Source: Adiantum capillus-veneris (taxonomy: Eukaryota; Streptophyta; Polypodiopsida; Polypodiales; Pteridaceae). From it: DNA of 64,000 nt. The translations under genes were made by a program, and so were the position numbers. Under the pieces are notes generated by a model. That model did no database searches. It saw only the letters and a list, made by a program, of their open reading frames with translations, and had not been told where the DNA came from. How positions within the stretch are numbered: the first letter of the stretch is position 1; every line of letters begins with the position of its first letter. The stretch spans positions 60,652,119 to 60,716,118 of the forward strand of contig CM043952.1 of the NCBI GenBank assembly GCA_014529385.2, written 5' to 3'. Positions 11,193-25,620 of the stretch are shown piece by piece.

Positions 11193-13097
11193 TCATGCTG
11201 CTTCATAGGGCATGGCATTGTAAATGGTTTCATGTAGTTCCGGAGATAAATAATATGTATTTGAGGTATCATCTACCAAAGGCATGTCAAACTTGATTGC
11301 TCGAACAAGGTGAGAGTACAGGTTAGTAACTCCCCTATCATCAAGTAGAGTGTAGTGATTTGGGTCCCCCTCTTGCTGTTGATAATAACACCCTGTGACA
11401 ACATAAGTGTTTTTATCACATTTTTTTTTCCACTTATCTCTTAAGATGCAATCTGTCATCCACTTTCTCTTTGTACATCTCAAAAGAAAGAACTCTACAC
11501 CTTCTGCATTGCCAGCGTCTGCATTGACTGCAAAGTTATCACCTTCAATGAGATACTCACTCAGCATATCCTAGGATCCCTCAAACATTGCAGCTTCATC
11601 TTCTGGTACCTCAGTCTCTTCTACTACCTCAGAGAGTGGTTTCAATGCCTTATGTGTCCACTTGCCTGCATATGATATGCTGGAACAAGTCCTCAAATGG
11701 CCCTTCATGCAAGCATCACAAAAACAAGAAAGCCGCATGGTCCTTAATTGAGTAGGATCATGACGACAAAAGCCTGAAATGCAATGGAGTGATCGAGATC
11801 CTGGTACTCTCTCACAACCCCATAGATTAGACCTATCCACTTCTGTCTCTTTTACTAGCCAAAATTTCCTGTTTATAGTAGGACCTGCTTTAGTGGATTG
11901 TGCATAAGAGCTACATGCAGCATTGGACATTGTTCTCGTAAAAAATGCAAACACGTTTGCATCTTGCCTAAGAACTTGCCTAAGAACAAATCCATTACTC
12001 TTGAGTTGTTCATATATAAGGGCTCTCTTTATCACAGCGCCAGTGCCATCATGCTCCCCCTTGCCATGGCCAGAGCCAAAAAAATTCCATGTCATCTCTG
12101 TACCTGTTAGTTGGTAATATCTAGCAACAAAGTAAAATGGCCTTGCAGCCTTAAATTGCGAGGCTGCACCATCTGACCACACCCAGTGCTTCTTGAAATT
12201 CAGCCCCTGGTCTTTAAGCCACTGATCACAAAGAAGAAAACAATGCTGGACAAATAGCGTATCATGTTGCCTATCATCGGAGATGTAGAAATGCATATGC
12301 TTGATAATACTGTCATCTTCGTTGTCACACATGTACGTTATGTGAACAAGGATGGTGCATTGATATGTATGCCAATGCATGGATTGTACTTCATTTTGCT
12401 CTTTGAACGAGTAATTTTCAGCAAAGTCTACTACAGATATAATGGTATCTGAAGGAAACACCTTCGAACATTCTCTGTATTGATGTGCGTGCCATCTGTA
12501 AGTGAAATTGTGCTCGATGAAGATTTTGATGTCGTCTTTTATCCTCCCTGTCAGCTCACTTAAAGCCACCTGTTTGAGTGACAACATCTTTCTCTTACTT
12601 AGACCATGCTTAGTTTGAACTTTAATGTCCTCGAAGACTTGCAGTGGAACTGTCTTTGTCATCTCTGCAAGTTCTCGTGGACAAAGGCTGAGCTTTTCCA
12701 CACCACAGTTTTTGCATTGGCCCATCAAGCAGGTGTGTTTATGGAACATATCCCCCTTAGCCTTTGTACATACGCATGATTCCCACAACTTCGTGATCCC
12801 TGAAAACGAGTGCTCAACGGCAAGACATTCTGCATTCACCCCATCTGATTTACAAACATTGCATTTATATGTACATGACCTCCCATGAAAACCAAAAGCA
12901 GATGAGCGCATAAAATTAAATGCATCTTTGAGATACATCAGTTTGATATGATAAACACAACAACAAGTATTTCTATCTTTCAAATTTCGTACGAACCAAG
13001 GCTTCAGCTTCTCAAAGGACCTTTGCCCAATTGTTACATGTGGGTGGCTATCTTTAAACTTTAAGAAATACTCTGTCTGCTTGAAAAAAAAATGCAT
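11193..13097 (-). pseudogene. transposase-like protein, catalytic core and C-terminus
   Basis: A minus-strand frame of about 635 codons is broken by a single TAG at 11568-11570. In order it shows LKPWFVRNLKDRNTCCC, a Cys-rich region (CKCNVC-like pairs, CVCTKAKGDMFHKHTC, CKNCG), VVDFAENY (about 12411-12433), HFYISDDRQHDTLFVQH, WVWSDGAASQFK (about 12150-12185) and FFGSGHGKGEHDGTGAV (about 12040-12080). The C-terminal piece includes TYVVTGCYYQQ and YSHLVRAIKF. Conserved Asp in VVDF and SDG plus the HGKG..DG block resemble an RNase H-like transposase core found in multicopy proteins of several eukaryotes. I cannot give a superfamily name. An acceptor-like TTTTTTTTTCAAG near 13087 suggests an exon starts there. 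A decayed homologue lies at 39.66-40.74 kb. Confidence 0.7.
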
Positions 13098-13109
13098 TAG
13101 AATTACATT

Positions 13110-13520
13110 TTTCTATATATCACACACAATAGCATAGCTACAAATGCATTGGTATAAATACACATAACTATGCTACATAGCATATATAGATAACTCAACT
13201 TTCATTACATGCTCAATTTTGTTATATAACACATAATAGCATATATAGGGATTTTTAGCTGTTATTACACACACATCACACACATCTGCTATATAGCACA
13301 CATAGTGCTCTCATATTATAACACAGTTCTTCTACATAACACACAAAAGAGCATAGACAAGGATATTGTGCTATTATTACACATATCACACTCTGCATAG
13401 CACAAATAATAGCATAGACATGGATACCGTGCTACTATTACACTAACATCTGCTATGTAGCACACATAGTGCTCTCATAATATTATAAAATCTGATAGCA
13501 CACATAATACCATAGATAGT
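13110..13520. repeat. AT-rich modular repeat, same family as 10409-11010
   Basis: It holds repeats of ATAGCACACATA(A/G)T, CATAGACA and CTATTATTACAC modules. The block stops abruptly near 13521, where GC-richer unrelated sequence begins, and similar modules resume near 16255. Confidence 0.75.
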
Positions 13521-16255
<2,735 letters not shown>

Positions 16256-16296
16256 GGCTATCAATAGGTATATTGTGCTATTGCTATATAGCAGAC

Positions 16297-16915
16297 ATGA
16301 TGTTGTCATACTTTGATAGAGTCCTGCTACATGGCACACATAATAGCATAGACAGGACCATCGGGCTATTATTACACATAGCTATGCTATATAGCACTCG
16401 TATTGTAAGAAATACTATGACATAATAGCATAGATAGGGACATTGGCCTCTTATTACACACACTAACGCTATATGGCACACATAGTGCTCTCAATATATA
16501 ATATAGCTCTTTCACATACCACACATCATATCATAGACAAGAACATTGTTCTTACACACACTTTTACTGTATAGCACACATGTTGCTATCTTAATACAAT
16601 AGAGTCCTTTTACATGGCACAGTTATAGCATAGACAGGGACATTGGGCTACACTTGTGTAATATAGCACACATAATAGCGTAGGTAGAGACAATGGACTA
16701 TCTTGACACATTACTTGGCTACATATCACATATAGTAGGATGTACACAACTCCATAACACGCAATGGGTAGCTATTCATAAGAGTGAGATGTTTCACTTG
16801 AGAGTTATTCATTGTAAGAATGAGACATGTTTACCTGAGATTCATCAAGTAAGTGTATGGGATGCTCTTGATAATATTTTCTGCCCAATCGTTTCCGACA
16901 AATATCTTTCTTATT
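16297..16915 (+). repeat. AT-rich repeat block, copy 2 of the 600-bp direct duplication
   Basis: It aligns to 10409-11010 from GATGTTGTCATA through GACAAATATCTT. It carries a small insertion (TTTCACTTGAGAGTTATTC) absent from copy 1. It ends about 10 bp before the stop of the minus-strand frame at 16926. Confidence 0.85.
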
Positions 16916-16925
16916 TGGAGACACC

Positions 16926-17888
16926 CTATTGTGCTCTATCCAAAATGTAATAATTGTCTGCTTCAATTCCTCCGATAAGGACCCAACACCCAGACTTTCT
17001 TTTGCATAAGTCGAACCTCAACGTACTTGACATAGGATCACTGTCAAGTCTACCCAAAGCTGAATATAAATTCCTTGGATGAACATTTAATAGCTTTGCC
17101 ACTTTATGTAGAGTAACACCTCTACCTTGGATCCCATTATCATGCACTAATCCATTCACCAGCATGCTGAATGTGCTTTGTTTTAAAAACATCTCGTCAG
17201 CTGATTTTGGAATCTTTAATTCTTGTAAGGAGACCTTGAGTGCAGAAATAAGGCCATTTGCAGGAAGATACAAATCTTCACAGAATGGTAAGATTCTATC
17301 ATCATTGAAAACACCTCGAAGAATTGCATTCTTATCTTCTTTCCCGTAACTATGCAACTGTCTCACAATGTGCTGAACAATATTCTGAATAGTATGTTGC
17401 TTCTTGTCTTCCTTTGTGTGTACATCGACGTCCTCCCTATGACAATCTTCCCTATGACAATCTTCCGCTCCAATGTTGACGCTTGGCTGTACTTGCTTTC
17501 TTGCACGACATCGCTTTCTGTACTCACGTTTAGCCTGTGCTTCATACTTCCTCACTGCAATAATTTCATCCTCATTTAGACAAGCCTTTCTCTTGGAGTG
17601 CACCTGCGTATGAATGGTGTCTATTCCATGTGCCTCATCATAAAATCCGTCGTCCACCATCCTGGAACAGTCTGCAGTAGTTTAAAATGAATGAATTCGT
17701 ACAAAACTTCCTGATTGTAATAGTGAGTTGAAATCCAATTGTGCTACATTGTTGAGTTCAAGAAGCTCCATTACTGCTTGTGAGGAGGTATGAGCTAGAA
17801 CCAAAGCAAGAGGAAGGGAGTCTCCATCATCCATATTCTGAACAGGAGAGTAGGAGAGAGAGAGATGGAGATGGGCATTGGAGGCCAT
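16926..17888 (-). pseudogene. probable N-terminal part of the transposase-like gene (basic region and HTH)
   Basis: A minus-strand frame of 244 codons runs from 17660 to 16926. The same frame continues upstream to about 17888 past one TAA. The upstream part is leucine-rich (LPLALVLAHTSSQAVMELL). A basic stretch follows (YEAQAKREYRKRCRARKQ), then a likely helix-turn-helix, TLHKVAKLLNVHPRNLYSAL. Such a DNA-binding N-terminus is expected for a transposase. The core at 11193-13097 lies downstream on the same strand and starts after an acceptor-like site, so the two may be exons of one gene. I found no good donor at 16926. Two truncated elements with the same repeat at their ends is an equally open reading. 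Confidence 0.5.
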
Positions 17889-18052
17889 CTGAGAGAGAAA
17901 GAGAGAAAGGGAGAGAGAGGGAGAGGTCCACGTGTGCTAACCGCTCCATGTCTTTCAATACGAGTAGTGGAGTCATGAAGTCAGTTATCTTACCTATATT
18001 CTTTTAAAAATTATTGACTTAAAATCCCAGCTATGGTGCCATCCATAGCATC

Positions 18053-18080
18053 ATACTTGGTGTCCATGGACACCAAGTAT
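18053..18080. repeat. 28-bp perfect palindrome
   Basis: ATACTTGGTGTCCA is followed immediately by its exact reverse complement. It sits just before the first recognisable chromovirus codons. Confidence 0.95.
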
Positions 18081-21000
18081 TTAGACACCATTCTATGCTT
18101 TCACCCCATTCTTTCCCCAAGAGAAATGCCCCCAATGAGACTCCTAGAGCTTCCACAATTGAATCTCCAAAAGAGGATGCTCATCGCAAAGGATCACCTC
18201 TCTCCTATGCCTAGCAAAAGGTAAGGGAGCATGATGCCTTCATCTTGTTTGACCCTGGCAATATTCACAACCTCATATCAATGGAGTTGTCCACCAAGTT
18301 GGGCATTCAAGCTTTTGAGATGGGAGATATTGTAACGGCCGACACCGCTTTCAAGGGACAAAAAAACTCCATTTCACCCTTGATTGGGAAGTTGAGGCTT
18401 CATGTCCAAAGCTATGTAGCCAAAGAAGAATTTTTCATCTCTCCTCTCCAACATGAGGATGCTATCCTAGGGGAACCATGGTTCAACCACATGGCTGCCA
18501 ACATGAAGTTCCCCAAAAGGATAATCTACTTCACCTACAAGGGAAAGAGCATGTATATAGATGCTAAAAAGTCTGGTTATACTATACCACTTGTAAATCC
18601 TCCTGCTTTTGATAAATCAATGAAGAGCTCAATTTTTGCGTACATGACTTTTGTCAAAGAGTCCCTAAAAGATCCTAATGTTTTATCAAATGTAAATGGT
18701 AGGAATCAAGAAGAGTTAGAATTGTCTAATTTTCTAAACGGCTTTCAAGATGTGTTCATCAATGATATACCTATGGACTTACCTCCAAAATGAGGGGATG
18801 ATGACCATCAAATTGACATCCTACCAGGAAGCTCACCACCAAACTAGCCTCCTTATCAAGTTTCCCAAGCTCAACAAGAGGAGATTGTGAGGCAAGTACA
18901 AGAATTGGTAGACAAGGGGATGGTGAGGCCTAGCTCCTCTCCCTTTTGTTATCCAGTCCTTTTAGTGCAAAAGAAAGATGGTACATACCATATGTGTGTA
19001 GACTATCGAGCACTAAACCATATCACTATTAAGAACAGATTTCCCATGCCTCGAGTAGAAGAGCTATTTGATAAGCTACAAGGGTTTACCTACTTCGGTA
19101 GAATTGACCTTAAAAGTGGCTATCATCAAATAAGGATAGTGGATGAAGATATCCTAAAGACCGCGTTTTGTACAACGTTTGGTCTTTATGAATATCTAGT
19201 CATGCCTTTTGGCTTGAGTAATGCACCAGTCACGTTTAATTGTCTAATAGAGAAAATCTTTAAAGACCGTACTGCAAATTCACTGGAGTGTTCTTTGATG
19301 ATATCATCATCTACTCCAAGTCCTTGGAGGAACACAAGCAGCATCTCGAAGTGATTTTTGAAGCATTGAGGGAGAACAATTTCCTCAAGAGATTCAATAC
19401 GTATTATCTGTCAAGATGGTATCCAAATGGATCCATCAAAATTGGCGGTAAGAAAATCATGGCCTCATTCAAGGAATCTACATGAGTTAAGAAGACTTAT
19501 TAGTATGTGTGCATACTATAGATGCTTCATAGCAAAATTATCTCAAATAGAAGGACCATTACATGACTTAACAAAGAAGAATGTTAAGTATTCATGGATT
19601 GCTAAGGAGAAAAATTCTTTTGACAAGCTTAAAGAGAAGCTTACCTCCCAACTAGTCCTCATGCTTCCGGATCTCTCAAAGCCATTTGAGGTCCAATGTG
19701 ATGCTTGTGGTGATTGCCTTGGAGTAGTATCGCTTCAAGAAGGGCATGCGATAGCATATGAGAGACAAAGGCTCAATACGGATGAGCAGGTCTTAGGAAT
19801 TTATGAGAAAGATATTTAGCTATTCTACATGTCCTAGACACATGGAAGCACAATCTATTGGGGAATCTATTTATTTTACGAATAGACCATCAAAGTCTCA
19901 AATACTTCATGACCCAAACCAAGCTCTCCGACAAAGAAATGAGGTGGGAAAATTTTATTTTGCAATTTTATTTTCATATTGCTCACATTGTTGGTAAGCA
20001 CAATCAAGTGGCTGATGCACTTTCACGATGCCCAAAAGTTAATGCGATGCCTATAGCTACTCATAATGATCTATCTTCTATGATAGATGAGTATGCTACT
20101 GACCCTGCCTTTAAAGACATAATGTCAGCCCTTACTTTGAGAAAGAAAGAGGAACCATTCACCTTGCTAGATGGTTATCTCCTCCATGAAATAGCCTATG
20201 TGTTACCCACTCCCTTCATGAGAAAGTTATGTATGAATCCCATGCTCCTCCCTATGCAGGACATAGAGGCATGAAATCTACTCTTCAAGGAGTAGAGACG
20301 TACTTCTATTTCCCTACCATGAAAGTGGAAATACAAGAGTATGTTTCAAAGTGTGTGGTATACCAAAAGACCAAATATGATAGAGGAAATCAACCTGGAT
20401 TACTCCAACCACTGTCTATCCCAAATTCACCATGGGAGAGTTTATCCATGGATTTTATCTTTGGGTTACCCAAGTTTATCCATGGGAATATAGGAATATG
20501 GACAATACTTGATAGCTTTTGCAAGCAAGAATACTTTATTCTTGTCAAAAAGACTATTAAGGCACACCAAACGGAAACTCTCTTCATATCATAGATTTTC
20601 AAACACCATGGATTTCCAACATCCATCATGTTAGATAGAGATCCTAGAATGACCAATAATTTCTAGAAAGGTCTCTTTGAAAATCTAGGTACAAGATTGA
20701 ATTTCTCTTCAGCCTATCACCCACAAAAGGATGGCCAAAGCGAGATAGCCAATCCGACGATACTTGATCTACTAAAGACTTATGTTACCAAAGTAGATCA
20801 ACACTCACAATGGGAAAAGTACTTACCTCTTGTAGAGTATACATACAATAATACTATCCATACTTCTACAAGAAAAGCACCTTTTGAAATAATTGAGGGA
20901 AGACCTAAAAGTCCCTTGCTACTTAAGGTACATGGAAAGATCATCACTGCCAATCAGTATAGCCATGACCTACAAGAATCTTTTCAAAAGATTAAGGAGG

Positions 21001-21671
21001 CTATATCCATCTCTCAACAAAGGCATAAAGTTACTGCTGACAAGCGCATATAGGCCTTAACATTTGAATAAAATGATTGGGTCTTACTTAGATTTCCCAA
21101 GGCACATAAAGGCCTTAACATTTGAATAAAATGATTGGGTCTTACTTAGATTTCCCAAGGCACATAAATGCCTTAACATTTGAATAAATAATTAGGTCTT
21201 ACTTAGATTTCCCAAGGCTCAATTGAGGCAACTGACGAGCAAAAATCCTATGGGCTATCAAAAGTATTATGCTAAATTAGCAAAGAGATACTATGGTCCT
21301 TTTCAAATCCTTAAGCCAACCTATTAGATGGCTTATCAACTCAAGTTTCCCAACCATTTGCTGATACACAATGCTTTCCATGTGAGCCTACTTAAGCCCT
21401 ACAAAGGAGAGCCACCAAGTGAACCAATTATTGAAGACCCTCCCAAATTGAAGACCAAGAAGAGGTGCTACAATCCCAAAGCTATCCTTTGGACTGAACA
21501 CAAGGTACTAATACATGGTAAGATTATTTGATGGTATCTTATTAAGTTCAAAAATTATTCTTTTGAAGATGCTAGATGGATGCAAGGAATACAACTTAAG
21601 GATAGTATGAACCTTGCCAATGCTTACAATGCTACATTAGAGAAAGAAAATGTACAAATTTCTTTTAAATG
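18081..21671 (+). mobile_element. Ty3/gypsy chromovirus, decayed, 5' incomplete
   Basis: In order: gag tail, protease, reverse transcriptase, RNase H, integrase and a C-terminal chromodomain-like part. Most of gag and the 5' LTR are not seen. A candidate 3' LTR could start near TGTCATTATATC at about 22017, after a GAGAGAGG purine tract, but I could not confirm it. Confidence 0.85.
18081..21671 (+). pseudogene. chromovirus gag-pol remnants
   Basis: Protease: LFDPGNIHNLIS at about 18247, where the family usually has D-S/T-G-A. RT: VLLVQKKDGTYHMCVDYRAL, RIDLKSGYHQIR, LVMPFGLSNAP and the catalytic FFDD at 19291-19302, reached only after a frame change near 19270-19290. RNase H: IDHQSLKYFM and GKHNQVADALSR. 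Integrase: AGHRGMKSTL, CVVYQKTK, SLSMDFIFGLP, AYHPQKDGQSE. The tail FHVSLLKPYKGEPP is followed by a chromodomain-like YLIKFKNYSFEDARW after a stop. Stops at TAG near 18222, TGA at 18791, TAG near 18845 and several others, plus frameshifts, rule out function. Confidence 0.88.
21053..21225 (+). repeat. 58-bp tandem triplication inside the integrase C-terminal region
   Basis: Units start (G/T)GCCTTAACATTTGAATAAA at 21053, 21111 and 21169. The first two are identical and the third has a few changes. The unit covers the part that would encode NDWVLLRFPK, so the triplication disrupts the coding sequence. Confidence 0.93.
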
Positions 21672-23375
21672 ACCAATGTTTTTGTCTTATAAGACTTATT
21701 CTCTTTTTATTGTGCACAAATTTAAGTAGTATGCATACTTAGAATCATGTTTGTGATGATGATGACGTCCCTCAAACACCAAGTAAAACTTGTCACTCTA
21801 CTTGGGAGAATGAAATGGACTAAAAGAGCAGACATGCTTGTGGCAGCTATGTTTCCCAAGCACCAAATGGATTAGTCATCCATCTTGGAAAGATGTCATA
21901 GGTTAAAAAGGGATCCTCTACCCGCTAAGAAACATTGACTAACGACTAAGACTTTATCTCTTCTACTACATAGTCAAGGACGACTATGATTTCAAGAGAG
22001 AGGTAATGTCATTATATCTAATATCTAATCGACCCAAACAATTTTCTCATATTAAACTGATCATTTAATGTGGGAGAATAGATGGGAACAAGGGTTAGAA
22101 TATAGACATGTGCTTACGGGTTTATCTCAACACGGGGCCAATGGTAAAGGGGTCCAAACGAGAGACGATCTTCAAAAAGCAAGGCTAGATAATGGAGCTT
22201 AAGACCTTACGGTTAGCTTCATTAAAGACCTATAATATTTAGTGTTAAAAGTCCTTTGACCTTAGCTAAGCTAGGGATGTGCTTGAGGTGGGAACCCGGC
22301 CCAAGCTTGAGGTGCTTGTGGTGCTTGCTGACTAAGATGCTTGAGTTGCTTGCCGTGCTTGTCGACTAAGGAGCTTGAAGTGCTTGTGGGAACACTACCC
22401 TTAAATGACATTATATATGGTATATCTTCTGGAAGTGGTTTTGGATTGGATAATGTACTATGAGATGGAAAAGCGTTGAATTATTTTAAGGCTACCTTAC
22501 CCAACTTTATTAGCTTGGAACTAACTTATCTTGTGTTCAAGGCTAGAAAGAACATAGGCATAGCTGTAACATTGTAGAAGAAGGATGCAATACGACTGAG
22601 TCTAGTAAAAAACAATTCTCTTAAATTGTACTTCTATGCAGGAACTCACTTTTGATGAAGATAAGTATATAGTGGTGAATTCATAGAGTTGTTTGATGCT
22701 ATTCTTTCTTGTTGGATAAATGCATAATTTTTGAAACAAAGGTTTGTAATTTGCTTTGAAATTAATCCAATGATTGTTAAAAGAGCCTTGATCCTCAAGT
22801 GGGGGTCTCAGATGAGATGGCATTAAACTGGACTTTTGAGAATTGATGCAATTTACAAAGGAGATGTTGTCCGATTTTTTTTGGAATTAAATTATGTAAA
22901 CAATATCGAAAATAAATTGCTCAGTCTTTTAATATAATATCTGATCTAGGTTATGTTGTTAATTTTTGTGGTAATTTTTGACACCAATAACAAGGGGAGG
23001 GAGTCATTGACACCTGTCTTCCCAAGTAATGCCAGTTCTGATGGGCGTGTGTTTCTTGGATGGTGACAGGTAAGAGATTCTTTCCTTGGGAATTTAACGA
23101 CAAACTGCAACAATGACGGAAGATCATACACTCTTTGGTTAAATTTATTAGAGATTGAAAACCCTGTGAGGATTACCTTCTCAATTATGGTTTTCAAAGT
23201 TCTTTAGCTTGAAGGTAGCAGATTATTATATCTTCTGGCTCTTGATTTCAACACTTATGTATAAAGACTGTTTTGTACTATGAATGGGAATTATACCACC
23301 TCTCCATTGACATAATTTCTAGTGTCTTTTGTGACTGAAAGGATTCTTTGGTGTAATATTTTATATTTTTATTGG

Positions 23376-23376
<1 letters not shown>
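21672..23376. other. non-coding sequence, possible chromovirus 3' LTR
   Basis: AT-rich DNA without convincing genes. A segment at 22980-23210 on the plus strand reads as a modest open frame and contains a splice-donor-like CAG|GTAAGAG at about 23069. It has an internal stop and no recognised domain. Confidence 0.35.

Positions 23377-23434
<58 letters not shown>
23377..23434 (+). repeat. (AC)n microsatellite, 29 units
   Basis: Uninterrupted alternating AC. Confidence 0.98.
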
Positions 23435-23438
<4 letters not shown>

Positions 23439-23713
23439 TAAGCTCAAGCCTAAAGAGGCAGCAAGGACACATGTCAAGCCCCTACCCATGTTGCCCTCAT
23501 GGTGTGCCTAAAGCCTATTGGTTGGCCTCCCAAGGGGTTCAATGATAAATTAGTTAATGCATTTAATTGTTTTTTAATTTATCAAGTCCTCTCTCCCAAA
23601 GGGGAAAGGGGGACACTTGTCCCAAGGCTTACCTTGTTTCTTGATATGAATTCCGCATGTGATTGGCTAGGCTTGGAGGGGTCCAATGAGCTTCAACCAT
23701 GAGCTAAAAAAAA

Positions 23714-23745
<32 letters not shown>
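23714..23745 (+). repeat. poly(G) tract, 32 bases
   Basis: An uninterrupted run of 32 G follows eight A. Such runs are rare in plant DNA, can form G-quadruplexes and are prone to sequencing error. Confidence 0.9.
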
Positions 23746-23746
<1 letters not shown>

Positions 23747-24360
23747 CGATCAAAGCAAGAAGGGGCTCTGATTGGGGGGTATACTCTCCCACACACTCTC
23801 ACACACACGCTCATTGTGTGAAACTCAAAGTGCACGAGCTCCATCTCCTCCTCCAAGCTAGTAGAGAAGTTGAGAGCCTACACCAACACTCTTGGCTATG
23901 GAATGAAAATCCAACCAAGAGCCATGCTTCAATGCTTAAGCTTGCCATCTTCTCCATCTTCATTACTATGCTATTATGTATGCTAGCAAGAAGAGTGATG
24001 ATAAGTGAGAAACTACTTCTTTCTCCTATGGAATGTTTCTTCTTCCTCTTCCCTACCCTCATTCTCCACTAGCTCTCTCCACCCTCAAAGGTGTTTGAGG
24101 CCTTGGGACTGAGGCTCGGGATAGTTAATGCTTTTTGCAAAGTTTATGTTATTCTTGTGATGCATGAAGCTTTCCATCTTCATTGCATCACCTAGGTCAC
24201 AAGGAACACAAAGATTGTATTGTACTAAGTCTCTCTTGATAAGAGAATCTATAATTAAAATGCCTATTGGAGGGGGGACCGGCTCCACATAAATCCTATC
24301 CTCAACTGTTGTCATGTTCTCTAAACTCTCTCTCTTGCAAAAGTATTGGTCATGCCAAGT
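23746..24360. other. no gene recognised
   Basis: A moderately GC-rich patch with short open frames on both strands and CA-rich words near 23790-23815. No domain, RNA gene or paired repeat was seen. Confidence 0.35.
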
Positions 24361-24495
24361 TAACTAAGTACTATTATTATGTTGCTACCATCAATTAAGT
24401 TCACCCTCTATTCTCTCATACTAGTCTCACAAAAATGTTCTCTCTAATTCTCTTAATTCCGCTATTCTCAAAGTTCATAGGCCATTTCCATAACA
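24361..24495 (+). repeat. copia-type LTR 3' fragment, second copy
   Basis: It matches 6135-6268 almost throughout (CTACCATCAATTAAGTTCACCCTCTA, CACAAAAATGTTCTCTCTAATTCTC) and ends CATAACA. Unlike the first copy, no primer-binding site follows, as expected at the 3' end of an element or for a solo fragment. Confidence 0.65.
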
Positions 24496-25351
24496 GTTGT
24501 GAATTGATAATTTTGCTCATTAGCACTGTGATCACACAAAAAACCCATGACTACATGAATATGAAATCCCTGCTAATTAGGCCAAGAGGTTTGAGGCTTT
24601 GGTTTTCCTCATTGCTTCCAGATTAACAAGAAAATAATAAGAAGCCAAATCGCACAATGCGACACACTTAAAAATGAATCTTGTTCTTACGGAGAAGAAA
24701 GCAAGCATGAAGTAGATGGCCACAATGTGTGCAATGAAACTAAACTAGATTTCCACACAATATGCAATGAAACAAAAGATCTCTATTAGAAGTGTTGATG
24801 AAGCTCAGGTTATAAAAGTGGTAGGGCCTTCTCTTGAGTTTTCAAGGAGATGGAAACCAAAACTTCTTGTATCAAACAAAAGTGCAAACTAAAAGTGTAG
24901 GTTTAAAATGGTTGAGCATATGTAGAGATGATAATACTGTGCTGCTAGAAGAAGAAGAAACTACAATTGCATCTTTTATGTAACTCAAATCCAAGCTATC
25001 GGATGAGCTCCTAGGAGGTGGTAGAATCTTGCTCCGATAGTAAAAGAAAGGTGTTTGGCAATACACCAAACGGGGTAAGAGCTGTGTGTATGAGTTAAGT
25101 GAGAGAGTTAAGAGCTGTTTGCATGAGTTAAGTGAGAGAGAGTAATTGATGTGTCCAGTATGCGTGAGTTAAGTGAGACGGAGTGAGGTAAGGTGTTCCA
25201 TATGCAAAAATTGAATACTATGTGCATGCCAAAAATAGAAAATAGAAAGTTATGAATTGCATTGGAGCTTCAAGCTTGAAAACTTAGCTTGACAAGTCAC
25301 ATGACCTTCCTTTAGATCTCATTTAATTTTTTATAAGCGTGATAGCTCTTG

Positions 25352-25620
25352 CACAATGAAAAATTGTGCAAGTTTAGAAAATAAACATCCATAATTTCTT
25401 TAAAAAAAACTTCACACTACCTTCCCTTAGCTCTCATTTTCACAATGAAAAATTGTGCAAGTTTAGAAAATAAACATCCATAATTTCTTTAAGGAAAACT
25501 TCACACTACCTTCCCTTAGCTCTCATTTAAGTAGCTTGACAACTATACCAATGAAAAATTCACAAGTTTAGAAAATAAAAAACCATAATTTTCTTAAGGA
25601 AAACTGCTCATGCCTTTTTC
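25352..25620 (+). repeat. 89-bp tandem repeat, two full copies and a partial third
   Basis: CACAATGAAAAATTGTGCAAG starts units at 25352 and 25441. A shorter, diverged unit starts near 25549. Each carries CACAAT...ATTGTG, a small inverted repeat. Confidence 0.88.

Noticed and set aside
22946-23210. Possible exon with a CAG|GTAAGAG donor on the plus strand
   Set aside because: It has an internal stop in the best frame, no partner exon and no recognised domain. It is kept only as a remark in the non-coding entry.
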